Source: a virus. Taken from it: 26,160 nt of DNA. A model generated the notes under the pieces. That model was not told where the DNA came from. It did not search any database and was given only the letters and a program-made list of their open reading frames with translations. The translations under genes and the position numbers were made by a program. The number at the start of each line of letters is the position of its first letter. Position 1 is the first letter of the stretch. The stretch is taken from positions 1-26,160 of the IMG/VR virus record IMGVR_UViG_3300048836_001182, one strand, 5' to 3'. Of the stretch, positions 14,270-21,952 are shown piece after piece.

Positions 14270-17200
14270 GACTGCAGGCCCTCCCGCACGGCGCTGCTGT
14301 TGTCGAGCACCTTGTTGACCACGGCCTTCTCGAATGCCGGCACTTCAGCCAGGCGCTGGGCGAGCTCGTTGATGTCGAACAGGGTGTAGTTGCGCAGCGT
14401 CAGGCTCGGCGCCGGCATGCCACCGCCCACCAGGCCGCCGCTGGCGTAGCTGAACTTGGGCGAGCGCACTGGCGCGGGCGGCAGCGCCCGGGCGAACCGG
14501 GCGCGGGGGATCTGGCCCGCGTGCAGGGCGCGCATGTAGTCGAGGCCGTACTTGGCGACCGTCTCCTGCGGCATCACGTACTCGCCACGGTGGACGACGC
14601 CGGCGACCTGGTACTTGCCGCCGTAGCCGGTGAAGCCGCCAGCGTCAAAGCCGCCGATCGAGCCGGCCGCGTTCGCAGCCGCTAGCGACTGGGCGGCGAA
14701 CAGCAGTTGGCCAGCTGCGGTGGCGATCGCGGTCGCACCGGGGATCATAGCGCCGGCGGCTACGCCCAGCTGCGTTGCCGGGGCCGCCAGCGCGGTCGCA
14801 CCGGTGCTGAGTGTCGAAGATGCGATCTGCAGGCTTGCGGCAGCGGCGGACGTCGCCGCGGCCGCCTGCTGCTCCCCGCCCTGTCCGCCACCACCGAGCA
14901 TGCCGAGCAAGCCAGACAGCTTCCCGGCCAGCTGCTGCGACCATTCCTGGGCGATGAACTCCGCCACGCCACGCGCCATCGACAGGAAGAACTGCTCGCC
15001 GGCCTCGCGCAGGCTGTTGGTCGCAGTCACCAAGCTGACCAGCGAATTGGAGAACGAACTCTCGAAAGTGTTGGCGATGGTCGTTCGCAGCAGGTCCGTG
15101 GTGGCCGCCATGGACTGCAGCTCGAGCCGCATGCGCTGGACGTTGGCCAGCGCTTCGGGGTTGCCCAGCGCGATCGCTGCGGCTTCCATTTTTGGCAGCA
15201 GCTCGTTGAGCAGCACGGACTGTTCGCGGTAGAGCGCGACGATTTCGCGCTGGGCCCCACCAGCGGTCAGCAGGCCCGCCTGCTGTTGCACCTGGATGGC
15301 CTGCTGGCGCCGCTGGATCTCCCCCATCACCTGCTGCCAGGTGGCCTCGAGCTGCTTTAGATCGTTCTCGGCCTGCTTCAGGCCCAGCAACTGGCTGAAG
15401 CCGGCAGCCTGGTCAGCGCGGCCGGCATTCAGCGCCTGCTGCTGCAGCTGCGTGATGCGCTGCTGGGCGCGCAGGAACTCGGCGTCCGAGGCCTTTCCCT
15501 GCAGGGCGAGGATCTCGAGCTGCGCGTTGGCAAACTCCTTGGCCAGCTCGATCTTGTTGCGCTCGCTGTCGAGCAGCTGCGCGGCGTCGATCAGCTGCTG
15601 CTTCACGCCGGCGCTGTAGTCCTTGTAGCCGCCCTTCGTGATCTCGTAGTAGATCCGGGCGCTTTCCGAAACACGGCCGGTCGCTTCGTCCATCAGGTCC
15701 AGCATGCCGATCTGGCGCCACAGGTTCTCGATCTCGCGCTTCCCGGCGGCCTCGACGTCCTTGCCCGCCTTGGTGGCCTTCTCCCCCTTCTCTTCGTATT
15801 TCTTGATGATCGCGTCGAAGCGGCGCTGGTACGAGCCATCGGTCAGGCGCGGGTCTTCAACGCCACGCGCACGCGCATCAGCCTGGATCGTCTCGAACTC
15901 CTCGAGCAGGGCGTTCAGTTCCCTCTGCCGGGCAATCCCCTTGTCTGCCCGGGCCGTCTCGTCGTCCCACCTGGCACGAACTGCGACCGCATCCGATTCC
16001 AGCTTGCGGCGCTTGGCTTCCTCCGCGGTCAGCTCCTCCGTGACCGCCTTCTCTTCCCGCAGCACCTCCAGTCTGGCGCGCAGGGCCTCCTCGCTGCGAT
16101 CGTCGCGGAGCGCGCCGACGACGAGATTGAGCCCGGGAAGCGAATTCTGCAGCGCATTGAACGTCGTGCTCCGCCTGGCGGCGAGCTCGGCTTCGATGCG
16201 ACGGATCTCCGCGCTGGGATCCGTGCTCCCGATTCCGGCCACCAACAACTTGAACTCGTTGAACGCGCCACTGACCGCCGTGCTAACGGCGAGCCACGTG
16301 CGCTCCAGAAGACCGGCCGATTCACGCATCTCTCTGACCCGGTCTTCATGGACGCGAGCCAGTTCACCCAGTGCGACGCGAACCGCGTCTGTCTTGCGGC
16401 CCTGGTCCTCGAGGGAACGCACGTGCTCGTACACTTCGGTCGTGAGGAAGTTGTACTGCTCGTTCATCTCCACCAGGAACTTCGTCGGTTCCTTGGCAAG
16501 CCGGATGATGTCCTTGGTGGTGTCGTCGATGCTCCGGCCGGTCAGGGTCGCAAGGTTGACCGCAGCCGAAGTTGCGCTGTTGAGCGAATCCCCGGCGATC
16601 CTTCCGGACGCCACCAGCGCCTGCAGCGCCTTGTTGGCGTCCGCGAATTGGCCGGTCTCGCTGCCGACGCTGGAGCTGATCTCGACCAGCTGGCCGGCGG
16701 TCACGCCCGCCGCCTTGCCGGTGGCGATCAGCGCCCGCTCGAAGGCACGAAACTCCAGGTAGCCCTTCACGGCCGCGACCGTCACCACACCAATGCCAGC
16801 AGCCGCGCCAAGCGCCGCAGCACCGACTCCCGAGAGTGCAATCCGTGCCAGCCCTGCCCCGTTGCCGAGCTGCACGATCTGCCGTCCCGCCATGCCCCAC
16901 TGGCCGCTGGCCGAGTAGGTCAGCAGCTGCGTGAGGTTGCGCTGGACGCCGGCGGTCTCGAGGTTCAAGCCACGCAGCGCCCGCGCCTGGTTGTTGATGC
17001 CCTGCACGGAGGCGCGCTGCGCGGCAATGCCAGCCATCGCCTTGTTGTACTGCTCGCGGCTGATGCGGCCTTCGTCGACGGCGCGCTTGAGCTTGACTTC
17101 GTCCGACGCCAGGCGCTGCAGCTGCGCACCGGCCCGGTCATATCGGGACAGGGCGCCGTCGATCGACTTCTGCTGACGGTCCGTGCTGGCGGTCAGCTGC

Positions 17201-17580
17201 TTGTGGCTCTTGTCGAGCTGGCCAAGCGCTTCGTCGTACTCCTCGGCCGTGATCAGGCCCTTGGACATGGCCGCGTCGAGCCGGGCCTCGGTGTCCGCCA
17301 GGTCATCCCAGGATGCGGCGCCCGACTGCAGACGCTCCTGCAGCTCGCGGATCAGCCCGATCTCGGCGGCGATCGCCTGCTGCGTGAGTCGGCTGGTCTG
17401 GGCGTAGGCCTGGCTGCCGGTGCTCTCGCTGGAGGTTCCGACCTTGGCCAGTTCGCTGGAGGCGCCGGCGGCGGCGTCCTCGATCTTTTCGAGGTTGCCC
17501 TGGATCTGTTCCAGACCTTTCTGCGCCGAAGCGAACTCGGCGCGCATGCGCATTTCGATCTGGAAGTCGCGGTTGCTCAC
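14266..17580 (-). CDS. H: Tail length tape measure protein
   Basis: A 1104-aa protein that sets tail length and probably enters the cell envelope during injection. The N-terminal 230 residues are helical with repeated turns GLITAEEYDEAL and GRISREQYNKAM. A hydrophobic, Ala/Gly-rich segment lies at about 240-275. Long coiled-coil stretches run from about 460 to 860, with an Ala-rich hydrophobic stretch at about 885-960. The C-terminus has the lambda-H signature GGKYQVAGVVHRGEYV (987-1002). It is longer than lambda gpH (853 aa); at about 0.15 nm per residue a tail near 165 nm is expected, which is only an estimate. The GTG at 17580 follows GGGAG by 7 bp and starts 1 bp after the GT stop. Confidence 0.92.
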   Translation of the reverse strand: MSNRDFQIEMRMRAEFASAQKGLEQIQGNLEKIEDAAAGASSELAKVGTSSESTGSQAYAQTSRLTQQAIAAEIGLIRELQERLQSGAASWDDLADTEARLDAAMSKGLITAEEYDEALGQLDKSHKQLTASTDRQQKSIDGALSRYDRAGAQLQRLASDEVKLKRAVDEGRISREQYNKAMAGIAAQRASVQGINNQARALRGLNLETAGVQRNLTQLLTYSASGQWGMAGRQIVQLGNGAGLARIALSGVGAAALGAAAGIGVVTVAAVKGYLEFRAFERALIATGKAAGVTAGQLVEISSSVGSETGQFADANKALQALVASGRIAGDSLNSATSAAVNLATLTGRSIDDTTKDIIRLAKEPTKFLVEMNEQYNFLTTEVYEHVRSLEDQGRKTDAVRVALGELARVHEDRVREMRESAGLLERTWLAVSTAVSGAFNEFKLLVAGIGSTDPSAEIRRIEAELAARRSTTFNALQNSLPGLNLVVGALRDDRSEEALRARLEVLREEKAVTEELTAEEAKRRKLESDAVAVRARWDDETARADKGIARQRELNALLEEFETIQADARARGVEDPRLTDGSYQRRFDAIIKKYEEKGEKATKAGKDVEAAGKREIENLWRQIGMLDLMDEATGRVSESARIYYEITKGGYKDYSAGVKQQLIDAAQLLDSERNKIELAKEFANAQLEILALQGKASDAEFLRAQQRITQLQQQALNAGRADQAAGFSQLLGLKQAENDLKQLEATWQQVMGEIQRRQQAIQVQQQAGLLTAGGAQREIVALYREQSVLLNELLPKMEAAAIALGNPEALANVQRMRLELQSMAATTDLLRTTIANTFESSFSNSLVSLVTATNSLREAGEQFFLSMARGVAEFIAQEWSQQLAGKLSGLLGMLGGGGQGGEQQAAAATSAAAASLQIASSTLSTGATALAAPATQLGVAAGAMIPGATAIATAAGQLLFAAQSLAAANAAGSIGGFDAGGFTGYGGKYQVAGVVHRGEYVMPQETVAKYGLDYMRALHAGQIPRARFARALPPAPVRSPKFSYASGGLVGGGMPAPSLTLRNYTLFDINELAQRLAEVPAFEKAVVNKVLDNSSAVREGLQS

Positions 17581-17581
17581 C

Positions 17582-18231
17582 TCAATTCTCCCGGAGTTTC
17601 TTCATGAACGCGATCGCTTCCTTGCTGCCGGTGAACCCATGCATTACCGCTTCAATGCTGGCCGCCTGACGCTTGTTCTCGGCCCGGACCGCAGCCGCGT
17701 ACCACAGGTTCAGTTGCCGCTCGGTGCACCGTCCGAGGCGGTCTGCGTCGCCGAATCCGGCGCGGGCGAGGCAGACGAAGACGTCGGACCACTTGACGCT
17801 GTCGCCAGCCTTGCCTCCCGCATCGACACCACCGCCTCGCGCACGAAAAAACCCGCGTTCACTCCGAACCAGGTGGACATGAACAGCTCGGCCGAGTTGC
17901 CCTTCAGGCCCGCCACCCACTCCGGCTCGACGTCGGCCGACAGCGCCGCCGCCGGGATCACCTGGTCACGGTGAACACCGAACAGCCGGCGCACGCGGTC
18001 GTAGCGCAGGTCTTTGCCGATGGTCTTCGCCATGTCGTCGATGAACCCCGTCAGCCGGTGCGCGACCTCGAGGCCCTCGAAGAACCCGTACTCGCGGATC
18101 CGCACCTGACGGCCGTCGATCGGCAGCTCGATGTCCGGCTGCATGACCGCCAACTCGGCCGCCGCCTCGGAGGCGGCGACCGCGGAAGAGCCGACCGGCT
18201 CCTTGCCGGCCGGAGGGAGCTTCCTGGCCAT
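17582..18231 (-). CDS. GT: Tail assembly chaperone GT, made by -1 frameshift
   Basis: Predicted 216-aa fusion, the counterpart of lambda gpG-T. Ribosomes reading the G-like frame slip back one base at 17845-17854 after F129. They then read 87 more codons in the -1 frame (RARGGGVDAGGKAG...WSDVFVCLARAGFG...AFMKKLREN) to the stop at 17582. The extension is a credible protein with a helical C-terminal half and has no good start of its own near the overlap. In lambda the T part recruits the tail tube protein onto the tape measure coated by G. Here the fusion ends just before the tape-measure GTG and begins just after the tail tube gene, the conserved position for this pair. Confidence 0.8.
17710..18231 (-). 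CDS. G: Tail assembly chaperone G-like
   Basis: A 173-aa unshifted product. Chaperones of this class coat the tape measure protein during tail assembly and are absent from the virion. The core (about 30-130) is acidic and helical, with DIELPIDGRQVRIREYGFFE and VEPEWVAGLKGNSAELFM. After the slippery site the zero frame turns into a low-complexity Ser/Ala/Thr tail (TASSGPTSSSASPAPDSATQ), typical of the short readout past a frameshift site. The ATG at 18231 overlaps the tail-tube stop as TGATG. Confidence 0.8.
   Translation of the reverse strand: MARKLPPAGKEPVGSSAVAASEAAAELAVMQPDIELPIDGRQVRIREYGFFEGLEVAHRLTGFIDDMAKTIGKDLRYDRVRRLFGVHRDQVIPAAALSADVEPEWVAGLKGNSAELFMSTWFGVNAGFFVREAVVSMREARLATASSGPTSSSASPAPDSATQTASDGAPSGN
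17845..17854 (-). promoter_or_regulatory. Programmed -1 frameshift slippery site
   Basis: Minus-strand GGGTTTTTTC. In the zero frame (GCG GGT TTT TTC) it offers two overlapping X-XXY-YYZ heptamers, G-GGT-TTT and T-TTT-TTC. A -1 slip at either joins the G and T frames. It lies where lambda-like tail chaperone genes carry such sites. Confidence 0.8.
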
Positions 18232-18986
18232 CAGCTTTCGGGCGCCAGGTCCATGTAGCCGAACCCGCCGAACGTCGCATCCAGCGCGGCCTCGGCGTCG
18301 TAGAGCGCCGTGCCCTCGAGGGTGATCTCGCCGAAGGTATCGTTGAGCAGGGCCAGCTCGCTGATCGGGTTGAACTGCACCCGGTACAGCGCCACCCGCA
18401 CCGGCTTGCCGGAGATGGTGTCGACGCCGTGCAGGTAGAAGTAGCGCTCCGGCGGCTGTGCACTGAACATCGGCATGCGCGTGAACTGCTCGTGCGTGTA
18501 GCTGGCCAGCAGCGGCTGCACGTAGCCCGCCACCGAGTTGATGGCCACGATGCCGCCGGCGGCGTTCTCGAGCGTGTAGTCGTCCGGGTCGACCGTGGCG
18601 GCCGGGTCCTCGCTGTCCTTGAGCGAGAGCAGCGTGATGCCGGACGGCTTGCCCAGCACCAGGCGATCGCCGGGCACCAGGCCCGCGGGCAGCGGCTCGT
18701 CCACGACGGCGGCGCCGGCGACGTTGTTGGCCGTGGCGAACAGCCCCAGCTGCAGGTTCGCCGGCGTGGCGTAGCGCAGCACCAGGCTCAGGTTGACCGA
18801 GGTCGACGTGCGCATGCGTGCCGACTGCAGGCGCTGGCCCGAGAAGGTCTCGGTCCGATCCTCGTTCTCGGTGGCGAAGGCAAGGTTGCAGCTGGTGGCA
18901 TCACCCACCCAGCGCAGGTTGCCGGGCTTGCCGCCGGCGAGGCGGGTGCCGAGTTCGATCCGGCCCTGGAAGCTGAAGTCTTTCAT
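18231..18986 (-). CDS. V: Major tail tube protein
   Basis: A 251-aa beta-rich protein upstream of the G/GT chaperones and tape measure, which fits the main tube subunit. The start (MKDFSFQGRIELGTRLAGGK) and segments such as VNLSLVLRYATPANLQLGLF and FGEITLEGTALYDAEAALDA fit tail-tube proteins with an N-terminal loop and strands. The lambda name V is by position and size (lambda gpV is 246 aa). GGAG lies 8 bp before the ATG at 18986. The stop overlaps the chaperone start (TGATG), allowing coupled expression. Confidence 0.8.
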   Translation of the reverse strand: MKDFSFQGRIELGTRLAGGKPGNLRWVGDATSCNLAFATENEDRTETFSGQRLQSARMRTSTSVNLSLVLRYATPANLQLGLFATANNVAGAAVVDEPLPAGLVPGDRLVLGKPSGITLLSLKDSEDPAATVDPDDYTLENAAGGIVAINSVAGYVQPLLASYTHEQFTRMPMFSAQPPERYFYLHGVDTISGKPVRVALYRVQFNPISELALLNDTFGEITLEGTALYDAEAALDATFGGFGYMDLAPES

Positions 18987-19015
18987 CGCGATTTCTCCGG
19001 TGGTGGGGCGATGGG

Positions 19016-19603
19016 TCAGGAACCCGGACGGGCCGGGCGTTGGTAGAACGAGGTGAGCAGGCGGTCGATTTCGTCGCCGAGCACGCCGGCGGCAAAGTCA
19101 GCCAGGCGTTCCGGGCGGCGGCCCTTGGCCAGCATCTGGGCGACGGTCGCGCCGTAGTGCGTCACCAGCGGCTGGCGACGCTTTCCTTCGTAGCGGCCCT
19201 TGGTCATCAAGCGCTTTTCGCCCTCGCGCGAGACGGCTTGGACGTTGCCGCTGAGCAGCCTGGCCATGAACGCGCCCGGGTACAGCGAACGCCGGCCGCG
19301 GAAGATGGCGGCGGTGACGCCCTTGCGCGTCTGGCGGGCCCCGAACTGGCTCAGGCCGACGCCGCGCCAGTGGCCGGTCACGCGCACGCGGTCGCGATTG
19401 AGGCTGAGGCTCAGGTCTTTGCGAACGCGATCGGCGCGGATGTTGTACTCGGCCTGGATGTCGCGGCGCGCCTGCACGAGCAGGCGCCGCGCCAGCGTCT
19501 GGATGGCGCGCTTTTGCAGGAAGGGCAGCTGAGTCGTGATGCCTTTGAGGTTTCGCGAGGCCGCCAGTGCACCCTGCAGCTCGAAGTTGCGGTTGCGGCT
19601 CAT
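19016..19603 (-). CDS. Z: Minor tail protein Z-like (tail completion)
   Basis: A 195-aa basic protein matching the Minor_tail_Z pattern. It has a helical N-terminal half (LPFLQKRAIQTLARRLLVQA) and a middle with GARQTRKGVTAAIFRGRR and YPGAFMARL. In lambda gpZ helps connect tail and head. The frame is open to an ATG at 19636, but the ATG at 19603 overlaps the previous stop as ATGA, like the other genes of this operon, so I chose it. Confidence 0.8.
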   Translation of the reverse strand: MSRNRNFELQGALAASRNLKGITTQLPFLQKRAIQTLARRLLVQARRDIQAEYNIRADRVRKDLSLSLNRDRVRVTGHWRGVGLSQFGARQTRKGVTAAIFRGRRSLYPGAFMARLLSGNVQAVSREGEKRLMTKGRYEGKRRQPLVTHYGATVAQMLAKGRRPERLADFAAGVLGDEIDRLLTSFYQRPARPGS

Positions 19604-20016
19604 CGGCGGAACCCTGTCTCGAACATGGACTGGCACGCCATCACCGGCAGACCGTCGGGCTTTTCCAGGAACACGGTCTCGCTGAACTTCATCGGCAGCG
19701 CCGCTGCCGGGGGCTTGAACCCGTCGAGGCTGCGTTCGATGTCATCGGCGAGCGCCTCGATGAGCCCGTGCGCGTTGGCCAGCGACACCGGCAGTTGCCC
19801 TTCGATGATCACTGTGAGCTCGCGTTCGCTCGGGATCCCGGCGCGGACGATGTTGGCATTCCACAAGGAGAGGAATGGGGCTGTGCACACGCCCTGGCTT
19901 TCCTCGACGCGCACGTCGAGGCCGGCGTCGGTGTGGTACCCATTGGCGACCAGCACGGTCTGCAGGCGCGCCTGCAGGCCCAGGAGAATCTGGCGGCTGA
20001 TGATGGGCTCAGCCAT
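19600..20016 (-). CDS. U: Tail terminator protein (U-like)
   Basis: A 138-aa protein. A helical start (ISRQILLGLQARLQTVLVAN) is followed by strands LDVRVEES and ELTVIIEGQLPVSLANAHGL and a helix IEALADDIERSL. Size, order (between head-tail joining and Z) and the alpha-beta pattern fit the tail terminator that caps the tube at the head end. Naming is by position more than motif. It overlaps the previous gene by 8 bp and the Z-like gene by 4 bp. Confidence 0.65.
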   Translation of the reverse strand: MAEPIISRQILLGLQARLQTVLVANGYHTDAGLDVRVEESQGVCTAPFLSLWNANIVRAGIPSERELTVIIEGQLPVSLANAHGLIEALADDIERSLDGFKPPAAALPMKFSETVFLEKPDGLPVMACQSMFETGFRR

Positions 20017-20299
20017 ACAGCACCGCCTCGGCGACGTAGCCGTCGTCGCGGATTACCTTCTGAACCGTCCGGGTTTCGGTGCCCACCGTCAGCAGATCGC
20101 TGGACCGGGGACGGAACTGCGCCACCCGGAACTTCGCGACCGTGACCTGGCCGACCGACTGGCCGTGGTCGCCAAGCATTTCCTGGCCTTCGTCGATCAC
20201 GACCAGGACGGGCACGGCCGGGCCGGCGCCGCGCATCACGCTGCCGTCGACACCGAAGGTCTCGAACAGGGCCGAGTGCATGTCGTCAAAGTCGGTCAC
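20009..20299 (-). CDS. Head-tail joining protein (FII-like)
   Basis: A 96-aa beta-rich protein (MTDFDDMHSALFETFGVDGS, then VLVVIDEGQEMLG and a RTVQKVIRDDGYVAEAVLYG end). The size and the closing beta segment match small head-tail joining proteins of the lambda FII/Phage_attach kind. The start is GTG at 20299; its GTGA overlaps the stop of the original Rz1-like frame at 20296-20298. It lies directly before the tail terminator gene. Confidence 0.65.
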   Translation of the reverse strand: MTDFDDMHSALFETFGVDGSVMRGAGPAVPVLVVIDEGQEMLGDHGQSVGQVTVAKFRVAQFRPRSSDLLTVGTETRTVQKVIRDDGYVAEAVLYG

Positions 20300-20437
20300 T
20301 GGATGATCACTCCCTGCGCCTCAAGGCGGTCCAGGCAGCGGGTGCACGCGGTGCGCTTCACTTCGCAGCGGCGCAGCTTGCCGCTCAACGCGGCGACGGT
20401 GTTGTCGGCCAGGTCGTCCCAAGCATCGGGATCGGCG
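20296..20437 (-). pseudogene. Out-of-frame C-terminus of the Rz1/LysC-like lipoprotein
   Basis: The -1 frame reads DPDAWDDLADNTVAALSGKL, then RRCEVKRTACTRCLDRLEAQ and GVIIQ to a TGA at 20296-20298. The CEVxRxAC...CLDRLxxxGVI pattern is what LysC-like outer spanins carry at this point. A TGA lies just upstream in this frame and no start is present. One missing base near 20434-20437 (GCGCCGATCCC, perhaps once GCGCCCGATCCC) would join the halves into a protein of about 100 aa. Confidence 0.6.
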
Positions 20438-20597
20438 CGTCACCCTCCCAGCGCACGCCGGTGTCGCCCGTCTTGTCGACACAGGGCTCGTAGCAGAGGT
20501 CAGCGCACTGCGCCTGCACCGGCCGCGTCTCGGGCACCTCACGCTGGCAGCCGGTGAGCAGCACCAGCGCCAGGGCGATCAGCAGCAGCCGAATCAC
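20385..20597 (-). CDS. Rz1/LysC-like lipoprotein (outer spanin), apparently frameshifted
   Basis: A 70-aa product with a lipoprotein signal (MIRLLLIALALVLLTGC, lipobox LTGC, C17). The mature part begins QREVPETRPVQAQCADLCYE and has extra cysteines, as in LysC/Rz1-like outer spanins. Outer spanins bridge to the inner spanin through the periplasm to disrupt the outer membrane. The start overlaps the Rz-like stop as ATGA. The end looks unnatural: after GDAP the frame turns into PMLGTTWPTTPSPR and stops, while the expected LysC-type C-terminus is encoded one frame away down to 20296. See the next feature. Confidence 0.65.
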   Translation of the reverse strand: MIRLLLIALALVLLTGCQREVPETRPVQAQCADLCYEPCVDKTGDTGVRWEGDAPIPMLGTTWPTTPSPR

Positions 20598-20968
20598 GGC
20601 GACACCTCACCGGCCAGGCCGCGGTTGACGGCGTCCATGCGACCCTGCCCCGGTGCGCAGCCCAAGGCCAGCGGTGCAGCCGCGGCGGCTTCGCGGTAGA
20701 CAAACTTGACCGGGCGGGCGCGCTCGGCGATCAGCTCGAGCTCGCCGAGGATCTCGGTGCGCTCGATGTTGCGCTGGCCGGCCAGGGTCTCGTTTATCGC
20801 GTGTGCCTTGGCGAGGCCCGCGTTCTCGCGCTGCAGCTGCTCGAGCTTGCTAGTGTTCTTGGCCTCGCCGCTGGCCACGCCGGCGCGGAACAGCTGCAGC
20901 GCGTTGCCGCCCAGGCTCAGTGCCAGGGCGAGCCCGAGGCCCGCGAGCAGCTTGGCGCCGACGATCAT
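20594..20968 (-). CDS. Rz-like inner-membrane spanin
   Basis: A 124-aa protein with one N-terminal membrane anchor (about 5-27) followed by a helical periplasmic part (KLEQLQRENAGLAKAHAINE, RNIERTEILGELELIAERAR) that can form a coiled coil. This is the design of gram-negative Rz-type inner spanins, which pair with an outer-membrane lipoprotein at the last step of lysis. The Rz1-like gene overlaps its end. The ATG at 20968 overlaps the upstream stop as ATGA. The open frame up to 21208 is shadow. Confidence 0.7.
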   Translation of the reverse strand: MIVGAKLLAGLGLALALSLGGNALQLFRAGVASGEAKNTSKLEQLQRENAGLAKAHAINETLAGQRNIERTEILGELELIAERARPVKFVYREAAAAAPLALGCAPGQGRMDAVNRGLAGEVSP

Positions 20969-21309
20969 CGCGCCCGCCTGTCGGCGCCGGGCACCGTGTC
21001 GGGGCGGCGGCGATCGCCGCGCAGCAGGTAGCTCAACCACTCCGCGCTGCGGCTGAGGTAGATCAAGGTGACGCCCAGCACCATGGCTAGACTCAGCAGA
21101 TCCACTGGAAGGCCGGCCAACAGCCGGAACGCATGCATGCCGGCGCCGGCGCCGACGAGCACCAGGCCAAGCGCCCGAACGTGGTGGCGCAGGCAAGTCG
21201 CCCAGCACTGGCCGCGCTCGCAGCGCGGCATGTCATTGAGCTCGACCACCACCGCGTAGAGCAGCAGGGCCGAGGCCAGTACCGCAAACGTGATCAGCAG
21301 CCAGGTCAT
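20965..21309 (-). CDS. Small membrane protein of the lysis cassette
   Basis: A 114-aa protein with about three hydrophobic helices (about 2-24, 46-65, 70-86), a cysteine-containing loop (MPRCERGQCWATC) between the first two, and a very basic C-terminus (RGDRRRPDTVPGADRRAR). It lies between the likely holin and the Rz-like gene. It may be a second holin, antiholin or pinholin-type protein. No family is recognised. Confidence 0.6.
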   Translation of the reverse strand: MTWLLITFAVLASALLLYAVVVELNDMPRCERGQCWATCLRHHVRALGLVLVGAGAGMHAFRLLAGLPVDLLSLAMVLGVTLIYLSRSAEWLSYLLRGDRRRPDTVPGADRRAR

Positions 21310-21731
21310 GGGTCTTTACCCCCGGGAGACTCGCGGGCGCCCAGCCGGGCGGCCAAAGCACGCACCAGCTCAGGAAGCTTCTCGACGGCGGCGGGCACGG
21401 CCCACCGAAGCGTGAAGCCCAGCACCAACGCCAGGGCCGCGGCCGGCGCGTTGCCCAGCCAGCCGAACATCGGCAAGTGCGGGAGCAGCGCGCTGATGCC
21501 GGCCGCCAGGAACGCGTTCACCACGGTGGTGACCAGCAGGCGCCGACGCGGAGTGATCGGCTCGCCGTAGGCAATGCCGAGCAGCGCGCCGGTGAGGCCG
21601 GCCAGCAGCACGTTGAGCGGCACGCCGATGAAGGCGGTCGTCGAGTCCCAGCTGAGCAAGGCCCCAAGCCAGGCAAGACCGGCCGTGGTCTTGAGCTGAA
21701 GCATCTCGTTGGCTGCGTGCCGGTAGGGCAT
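21306..21731 (-). CDS. Putative holin
   Basis: A 141-aa protein with three to four hydrophobic segments (about 15-53, 66-86, 95-114) and a basic C-terminus (KLPELVRALAARLGARESPG). Size, topology and its place between the amidase and spanin genes fit a holin that forms inner-membrane holes and releases or activates the endolysin. The ATG at 21731 is the first good start for the membrane domain; an internal ATG at codon 10 could give a dual start as in lambda S, but this is untested. The upstream open frame to 22052 is shadow over the amidase and the 71-aa gene. Confidence 0.7.
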   Translation of the reverse strand: MPYRHAANEMLQLKTTAGLAWLGALLSWDSTTAFIGVPLNVLLAGLTGALLGIAYGEPITPRRRLLVTTVVNAFLAAGISALLPHLPMFGWLGNAPAAALALVLGFTLRWAVPAAVEKLPELVRALAARLGARESPGGKDP

Positions 21732-21736
21732 GGTGT

Positions 21737-21952
21737 TTACTCTCCCGGCCAGCGGTCGGTCTCGCCGATCAACCAGGCGAACGACGACAGGCAGATCAGG
21801 ATGGCCAGCCCGAGGCTGACCGACAGGGCGGACTGGCTCAGGCAGCCAAGCAGCACCAGCAGGACGCCCATCAGCACCAGCGCGAGAATGGCCTGGCGCG
21901 AACGGCGCCAGAGCCGGGCGTAGCCATCGAGCATGCGTTCGAACACGTTCAC
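21737..21952 (-). CDS. Small two-helix membrane protein of the lysis cassette
   Basis: A 71-aa protein with a basic N-terminal segment (YARLWRRSRQ) and two hydrophobic helices (about 21-38 and 43-62), ending in ETDRWPGE. It could be an antiholin or small holin. I chose the GTG at 21952 because it overlaps the amidase stop as GTGA, like its neighbours; a longer frame runs up to 22027 inside the amidase gene. It ends 5 bp before the holin ATG. Confidence 0.6.
   Translation of the reverse strand: MNVFERMLDGYARLWRRSRQAILALVLMGVLLVLLGCLSQSALSVSLGLAILICLSSFAWLIGETDRWPGE

Noticed and set aside
16348-17607. Long plus-strand open frame opposite the tape measure gene
   Set aside because: Same shadow effect; no recognisable domain, and the tape measure on the other strand has family signatures.
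20430-20440. Programmed frameshift as the explanation of the Rz1-like gene
   Set aside because: No X-XXY-YYZ slippery heptamer is present near GCGCCGATCCCGATG, so an indel is the simpler reading.
20321-20542. Minus-strand frame of 73 codons in the spanin region
   Set aside because: Arg-rich shadow; the other two frames carry the lipoprotein start and its conserved-looking C-terminus.
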